Shown: positions 60,321-64,000 of the stretch, piece after piece
How positions within the stretch are numbered: position 1 is the stretch's first letter
Layout: every line of letters begins with the position of its first letter
DNA from: an uncultured Candidatus Melainabacteria bacterium
GTDB lineage: Bacteria; Cyanobacteriota; Vampirovibrionia; Gastranaerophilales; Gastranaerophilaceae
NCBI GenBank assembly: GCA_934757245.1
Contig: CAKVLH010000002.1
Span: 1 to 64,000, forward strand
DNA length: 64,000 bases
Direction of reading: 5' to 3'
The notes under the pieces: generated by a model
The model's input: only the letters and a program-made list of their open reading frames with translations
Databases searched by the model: none
Told to the model about the DNA's origin: nothing
Translations under genes and position numbers: made by a program

Positions 60321-60782
60321 TTATTGGTTTACAACTTGTGGGTTTTCTAATTCTCTTCTAATATCTTCAACTGATACGTGCAAAATTGGCGAATTGTCAT
60401 CTTTTTTTAGATAAACATCAACAATTCCGGATTGCACGATAAATCTTTTACAAAGTATGCAGATAAAATTATGACCGTATATGTACATTGAAGCACCAAG
60501 ACATCTGTCTTGCCCCGCTTGAATTATCGCATTTTGTTCTGCGTGGATTGAACGACAAGTTTCATAACAAGTTCCTGAAGGAATTTTGTTTTTTATTCTG
60601 TAACATTCACCACGCTCGTAACAAGATTCAACGCCGGATGGAGTTCCATTGTAACCGGTTGCCTTAATTTTTTTGTCTTGTCCTACTATAACAGCGCCAA
60701 CTTGCGCACGCAAACAATTTGAACGTGATGAACAAGTTTTTGCTAAATCTAAAAAATAATCTGTCCAACTTTTTATTGCCAT
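60321..60782 (-). CDS. comEB: dCMP deaminase
   Basis: The 153-residue deaminase has RAQVGAVIVGQDKKIKATGYNG, a Cys-rich insertion (ESCYERGECYR..GTCYETC) typical of dCMP deaminases, the zinc/catalytic HAEQNAI and CILCKRFIVQSG. The second zinc pair is ICILC rather than the common PCxxC. It makes dUMP for thymidylate synthesis. The start is ATG 60782; a consensus TATAAT lies directly upstream, so the transcript may be leaderless or very short-leadered. Confidence 0.9.
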   Translation of the reverse strand: MAIKSWTDYFLDLAKTCSSRSNCLRAQVGAVIVGQDKKIKATGYNGTPSGVESCYERGECYRIKNKIPSGTCYETCRSIHAEQNAIIQAGQDRCLGASMYIYGHNFICILCKRFIVQSGIVDVYLKKDDNSPILHVSVEDIRRELENPQVVNQ

Positions 60783-60806
60783 AATCAGATTATACAAAAT
60801 AAAAAA

Positions 60807-60824
60807 CCGTAAGTAAACTTACGG
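60807..60824 (-). terminator. Terminator of the 51-aa gene
   Basis: CCGTAAGT / ACTTACGG with a 2-base centre, followed on the minus strand by a TTTTTTATTTT tract. Confidence 0.8.
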
Positions 60825-60868
60825 CTGAAAAATTTTAGAATAAATGTGTATTTTTGAGTCTCTTAATA

Positions 60869-61024
60869 TTAAACAGCGACTTCTTCTTTGAAATAGTCGA
60901 CTACTGTGTCAAGCACATTATCAAAGAAGAAGTCCAATTCTTGTGATAATGACATGTTTGAAGTTGTCATTTCTAAATCTTGAGTTTTGTTGAATCTTGA
61001 TAACATTTCGTTTTCGATACGCAT
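60869..61024 (-). CDS. Small unknown acidic protein (51 aa)
   Basis: A frame of 51 residues starting MRIENEMLSRFNKTQDLEM and ending DYFKEEVAV, strongly acidic with a C-terminal amphipathic helix (LDFFFDNVLDTVVDYFKEEV). AAAGGA lies 7 nt before the ATG, a T-tracted terminator follows 45 bp after the stop, and an RpaB-like box lies upstream. The signals make a real gene likely. No family is recognised. Confidence 0.6.
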   Translation of the reverse strand: MRIENEMLSRFNKTQDLEMTTSNMSLSQELDFFFDNVLDTVVDYFKEEVAV

Positions 61025-61148
61025 ATTTAATCCTTTCCTAAACTTTCGGGGTACGTGTACTTTTTGATTTAATTTTTTTTGATTTCCTTTTGCTTACATT
61101 TTTGTTATCGGCATTTTTTTTTAAAACTTTAGGCTTTTTAAATAAAAG

Positions 61149-61166
61149 TTTACAAAACGTTACACA
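61149..61166 (+). promoter_or_regulatory. HLR1-like RpaB box upstream of the 51-aa gene
   Basis: TTTACAAA-AC-GTTACACA fits HLR1 at 15 of 16 defined positions, 125-142 bp before the minus-strand start codon. A further CTTACATT half-site lies at about 61093. Confidence 0.5.
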
Positions 61167-61264
61167 AATTTGCCCAAAACCAGTAGCTACGTGATTTTTA
61201 ATTATGTATATTAAAAAGTCAAGTGTTAATATCAGGTTATAGTATAAGAATTTTATAATAAGCT

Positions 61265-61456
61265 GGATTCTTCGGTTCTAATCGAACCTCAGAATGACGG
61301 CACGCTTAAAAGTCTCATGCCAAGTCATTGCAAGGAGCACTTTTATTTGGGCGACGAAGCAATCCATTAACATTTAAACAAACACATCTCGCTCCCCTCT
61401 CCTTCTTTCTATTCGACATGGAGAGGGTGCCGGAGGCGGGAGAGGGTATTATTAAC
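61265..61456. repeat. TCATTGCAAG and half CCCTCTCCC repeats
   Basis: A GGATTCTTCGGTT..AACCTCAGAATGAC hairpin is followed by GTCATTGCAAGGAGC..GCGACGAAGCAATCCATT (61324-61367), the same family as the murD insert. The right half of a CCCTCTCCC element then ends GGGAGAGGGTATTATTAAC at 61456. Confidence 0.65.
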
Positions 61457-61468
61457 TATATCATCATT

Positions 61469-62050
61469 CTAAGCTTTTGGTGTCCAACGATATCTCAGAA
61501 AAGAATCTTGCAAATCAACAAAATCATTTTTTTCATAAAACTCTGTTGCTGAAGGTACTGAATTAAGCTCTATTATCATATTAAATTTTTCTTTCAAAGA
61601 ATTTAATATTCCTGTTCCTACATGTTTAAAAGCAGGCATTTCTTTATCAATTAATGCTGTATCCACCTGCAACCTATGAATTTCTACAATATCGTCCCCT
61701 GTTTTATTCTTTTTAGGTTCAATATCAACTAAACCCAGAACATCATCAACTTTTAGATTATCAAAATCTTTTGATTGCTTTGTAAAAAAATAAACTTTAT
61801 TTTTCACTTCATCAAAAATATCAACAACAATATTTTCTGCAGTTTGATAAATATCTCTACCAAACAAACTTTTCCATTTTTCAAAAGTATTTTTTAACAC
61901 CGCTAAATCAGCTTTATTTGAAGGGTCAAATTCTAATAAAGTTGTGCCATATCTTTCATAACAACCTTTTGACGGATTTAATTTTTTCACATTGCCGGTT
62001 GATACATATTTTGCTTGAAAATTTGGAGTATTTGTGTTGTTGATTAACAT
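61469..62050 (-). CDS. GNAT-like protein, tandem paralogue 3 of 3
   Basis: The 193-residue protein opens MLINNTNTPNFQAKYV. The C-terminal half has GNAT-like order: LGLVDIEPKKN (strand), HRLQVDTA, FKHVGTGILNSLKEKF (motif A, but Arg of R-x-x-G-x-G replaced) and SATEFYEKNDFVD (motif B). It may bind acetyl-CoA, or be a degenerate fold with another job. Closest relatives are the next two genes, so this is a local triplication. The N-terminal motif is shared with them and loosely with 45077-46027. The function is unknown. Confidence 0.65.
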   Translation of the reverse strand: MLINNTNTPNFQAKYVSTGNVKKLNPSKGCYERYGTTLLEFDPSNKADLAVLKNTFEKWKSLFGRDIYQTAENIVVDIFDEVKNKVYFFTKQSKDFDNLKVDDVLGLVDIEPKKNKTGDDIVEIHRLQVDTALIDKEMPAFKHVGTGILNSLKEKFNMIIELNSVPSATEFYEKNDFVDLQDSFLRYRWTPKA

Positions 62051-62065
62051 AGATTATAATTCCTA

Positions 62066-62653
62066 TTATTTTTTAACTTCCGGTGTCCAACGAAATCTTA
62101 AGAATTGAGTGCCTAAGTCTACAAAACCATTTTTTTCATAAAAATCAATTGCAGAACTTACAGAATTTAATTCAATAATTTTATTAAATCCTTTAAGAAT
62201 ATTTAAAATACTTGTACCAATGTATTTAAACATTGGACGTTCTTTATCAATAAAATCCGGATTAGTCTGTAATCTATGAAGGTTTAAATAATCTTTTCCT
62301 TCCTTATTTTGCTTTGTTTCTACATCTGCTAAACCTAAAACATCATCATATCTGAGATTATCAAAATCATTTTTTTGCTTTGTTAATATATAAACTTTGT
62401 TTGCTTCTCGGTCTAAATTTCCATAAGTTATTGCATCAGCACTCTGAAAAACATCCCAACCAAAACGGCTATCACACCAATAACGTGAAACATCTTTTAT
62501 AGCTTTCAAATCTTTTTTATTAGCAGGGTCAAATTCCAAAAATGAAACTGCGCATTTTTCATATTCATTTTTTAGAGTATTCAATTTTTTTACTTGAGTT
62601 GAACCTACGAATTTAGCTCTAAAATTAGGGGTTTGTGTATTGTTTATCATCAT
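62066..62653 (-). CDS. GNAT-like protein, tandem paralogue 2 of 3
   Basis: The 195-residue protein starts MMINNTQTPNFRAKFV. It is strongly similar to 61469-62050 along its length: VKKLNTLKNEYEKCAVSFLEFDPANKKDL, SADAI, NKVYILTKQKNDFDNLRYDDVLGLADVETKQNKEG, FKYIGTSILNILKGF, SAIDFYEKNGFVDLGTQFLRFRWTP. Motif B is canonical (FYEKNGF) while motif A is degenerate. It lies 15 bp upstream of the third paralogue and is probably cotranscribed. Confidence 0.68.
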   Translation of the reverse strand: MMINNTQTPNFRAKFVGSTQVKKLNTLKNEYEKCAVSFLEFDPANKKDLKAIKDVSRYWCDSRFGWDVFQSADAITYGNLDREANKVYILTKQKNDFDNLRYDDVLGLADVETKQNKEGKDYLNLHRLQTNPDFIDKERPMFKYIGTSILNILKGFNKIIELNSVSSAIDFYEKNGFVDLGTQFLRFRWTPEVKK

Positions 62654-62659
62654 AACGTT

Positions 62660-63229
62660 TTACTTCTTTCTCCAAATGTATTCCAACATTGATTCATCAG
62701 TTAATTTAAAACCATTTCTTTCATAAAAGCGAGTTGCTTTTGTTGAAGAATATAATCGAATGACTTTACAAATTCTTTGAAATTCGTTAATCATAGCTAC
62801 ACCAATATTCTTAAATTCACGATTACTGCTTCCATATTTATAATTAGGATTTACTTGAAAATATGCTAATTCATCTTTTCCTTTAGGTTGCTTTATCATA
62901 TTTGCTAAACCTAAAATGTACTTTGCGTGAATTTTATCGAATTTGTCTTTTTGCGAAGTTAAAATATAAATTTTGTTTCGCTTTCTTTCTACAGTATCAC
63001 TCGTCATAAATTCTGCTGTTTGAAAAATTGGTGATACAAAATCTGCTTTTTTCCAGTTTTTATAAGTTCGACCAAGTGTAATCAAATCATGTTCGTTAGT
63101 AGGATCAAATTCCACCAAAGAAACCCTTTCTTTAACGTATTCTGCGGTTTTTGGATTAATCCTTTTGACATTTAATGATTTTATATATTTAGCATTGAAG
63201 TTGGTTGATGAAATATTGTTTATTTGCAT
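62660..63229 (-). CDS. GNAT-like protein, tandem paralogue 1 of 3
   Basis: The 189-residue protein starts MQINNISSTNFNAKYI, where the shared N-terminal motif aligns with the other two; a 19-residue upstream extension is not supported. KRINPKTAEYVKERVSLVEFDPTNEHDL, NKIYILTSQKDKFDKIHAKYILGLANM, FKNIGVAMINEFQRIC and TKATRFYERNGF follow the same order. It is the most divergent of the three and the first in transcription order. No catalytic residue can be assigned. Confidence 0.68.
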   Translation of the reverse strand: MQINNISSTNFNAKYIKSLNVKRINPKTAEYVKERVSLVEFDPTNEHDLITLGRTYKNWKKADFVSPIFQTAEFMTSDTVERKRNKIYILTSQKDKFDKIHAKYILGLANMIKQPKGKDELAYFQVNPNYKYGSSNREFKNIGVAMINEFQRICKVIRLYSSTKATRFYERNGFKLTDESMLEYIWRKK

Positions 63230-63311
63230 GATATCTTTTATAAAACGCGTAAAAAATAAATTTGCTAGTGGTTTTACGTTTGTCAACCGACAATATGATC
63301 TTTTCTTTTTG

Positions 63312-63344
63312 GTTACTTTTTCTTTTTAGTAAAGAAAAAGTAAC
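63312..63344. repeat. GTTACTTTTTCTTT / AAAGAAAAAGTAAC hairpin
   Basis: A 14-bp stem between the divergent GNAT-like and response-regulator genes. The same kind of pyrimidine/purine hairpin occurs near 47630-47668. Confidence 0.5.
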
Positions 63345-63391
63345 TTGCAAAGCTCCTTTTCTTCTTTTAAAATATATACAAAGGTGGTTTT

Positions 63392-64000
63392 ATGGTTGAA
63401 AAGAAAAGAATTTTGATTGTCGATGACGACACAGAAATTAGGGATTTGTTAGAGTTTGATATATCGTCAAGCGGGTATTTTGTAGATACAGCTTGCGACG
63501 GTATGGAAGGCTTGAATAAGGCTTTAAATAACAAATACGATTTAATCCTGCTTGATGTTATGATGCCAAAAATGAATGGTTTTGATGTTTGCAAAAACAT
63601 TCGCCAAGCTAAAATCAATGTACCAATTTTAATGTTGACAGCTAAGGGTACGATTGGCGATAAAACAAGCGGATTTGATAGCGGTGCGGATGATTATTTG
63701 GTTAAACCATTTGACGTTCAAGAAGTTTTGTTGAGAATTCGTGTTTTATTGCGTAGAAATCAACCTCCTGTAGAAACAATGACTTCTAATGAGATTTTGG
63801 AAGCAGGCGAAATTGAGATTTTGCCTGACACATTAGAAACAATTATTCTCAATAAGAAAATCAAACTTACACCTACGGAATTTGAAATTTTGTATTGCTT
63901 AATGCAACATTTCAATAAACCTGTAACTCTTGCAACACTTCTTGAAGAGGTTTGGGGATATAGTAGCGACGAAGATGTAAGAATGTTAAGGGTTCACGTT
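63392..64000 (+). CDS. OmpR/PhoB-family response regulator (3' end outside window)
   Basis: 203 residues are visible. The receiver has RILIVDDDTEIRDLLEFDI, phospho-Asp in LILLDVMMPKMNGFD, MLTAKGTIGDKTSGFDSGADDYLVKPFDVQEVLLRIRVLLRR. The winged-helix domain begins at about residue 132 (GEIEILPDTLETIILNKKIKLTPTEFEILYCLM) and is cut at ...EDVRMLRVHV. It is a different subfamily from RpaB at 25507. AAAGGTGG precedes the ATG. The downstream gene, perhaps its kinase, is not visible. Confidence 0.92.
   Translation, partial: MVEKKRILIVDDDTEIRDLLEFDISSSGYFVDTACDGMEGLNKALNNKYDLILLDVMMPKMNGFDVCKNIRQAKINVPILMLTAKGTIGDKTSGFDSGADDYLVKPFDVQEVLLRIRVLLRRNQPPVETMTSNEILEAGEIEILPDTLETIILNKKIKLTPTEFEILYCLMQHFNKPVTLATLLEEVWGYSSDEDVRMLRVHV

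Noticed and set aside
61265..61302. TTCGGTTCTAATCGAACC hairpin resembling a tRNA T-arm
   Set aside because: No acceptor stem, anticodon arm or CCA-side pairing surrounds it; it is part of a dispersed repeat ending AGAATGAC.

Overview
This AT-rich window comes from a bacterial chromosome, most likely a non-photosynthetic relative of Cyanobacteria (Melainabacteria/Vampirovibrionia, probably gut Gastranaerophilales). Three things point there. The response regulator at 25507-26301 reads as an RpaB/Ycf27 orthologue along its full length. The ATP synthase beta and epsilon genes form a two-gene unit away from the rest of the ATPase, the cyanobacterial arrangement. Several large families of unknown proteins, prepilin-like proteins and GTAGGGTGC-type repeats also fit. 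The placement is inference from sequence recognition; no search was run. No tRNA or rRNA gene, CRISPR array, IS transposase or prophage was recognised.

Layout: 1-3001 holds the end of ribosomal protein S1 and two prepilin-like genes in inverted orientation sharing a 139-bp identical promoter/start segment. 3594-8426 holds an unknown membrane protein and a MarR-regulated efflux set (outer-membrane factor and membrane-fusion protein, no pump). 8632-11370 has an unknown gene, an ECF sigma/anti-sigma pair behind a possible attenuator, and a small divergent HTH module. 11478-14703 has atpB-atpC, Hsp20 and two tiny genes. 14872-18917 has a ChbG-like deacetylase, a secreted phospholipase D-like protein and a TPR-glycosyltransferase fusion. 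18997-22691 is a murD-ftsW-murG operon. 22740-32372 is housekeeping: lepA, glutaredoxin, rpaB, gltX, folC, an MntR-like regulator, rsmD, bioD-like, yjbQ, rqcP and a purine nucleoside phosphorylase. 32598-39144 is a chemotaxis-like cluster (CheA-receiver hybrid, chemoreceptor, receiver-GGDEF, double CheW) that may steer pili. 39145-47381 mixes unknown genes with xerC/D, mazG, a parvulin, mraY, pnuC and pgi. 47956-56755 is a surface-polysaccharide locus with CDP-6-deoxysugar synthesis. 57189-64000 has a putative zinc protease, an FkbH-like enzyme, dCMP deaminase, three tandem GNAT-like paralogues with a shared N-terminal motif, and a truncated response regulator.

Intergenic DNA is full of nested dispersed repeats: CCCTCTCCC elements with GTTAATAA ends, TCATTGCGAG palindromes, GTAGGGTGC hairpins, and inverted arrays of 7- or 8-base units placed just after stop codons. 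One TCATTGCGAG palindrome lies in frame inside murD and adds 30 residues.

The most system-like signal is regulatory. Four intergenic sites match 15 of 16 defined positions of the cyanobacterial RpaB box (HLR1), all in the same orientation 75-140 bp upstream of genes for unknown, small or secreted proteins, and rpaB itself lies in the window. This suggests an RpaB regulon rewired in a lineage without photosynthesis.
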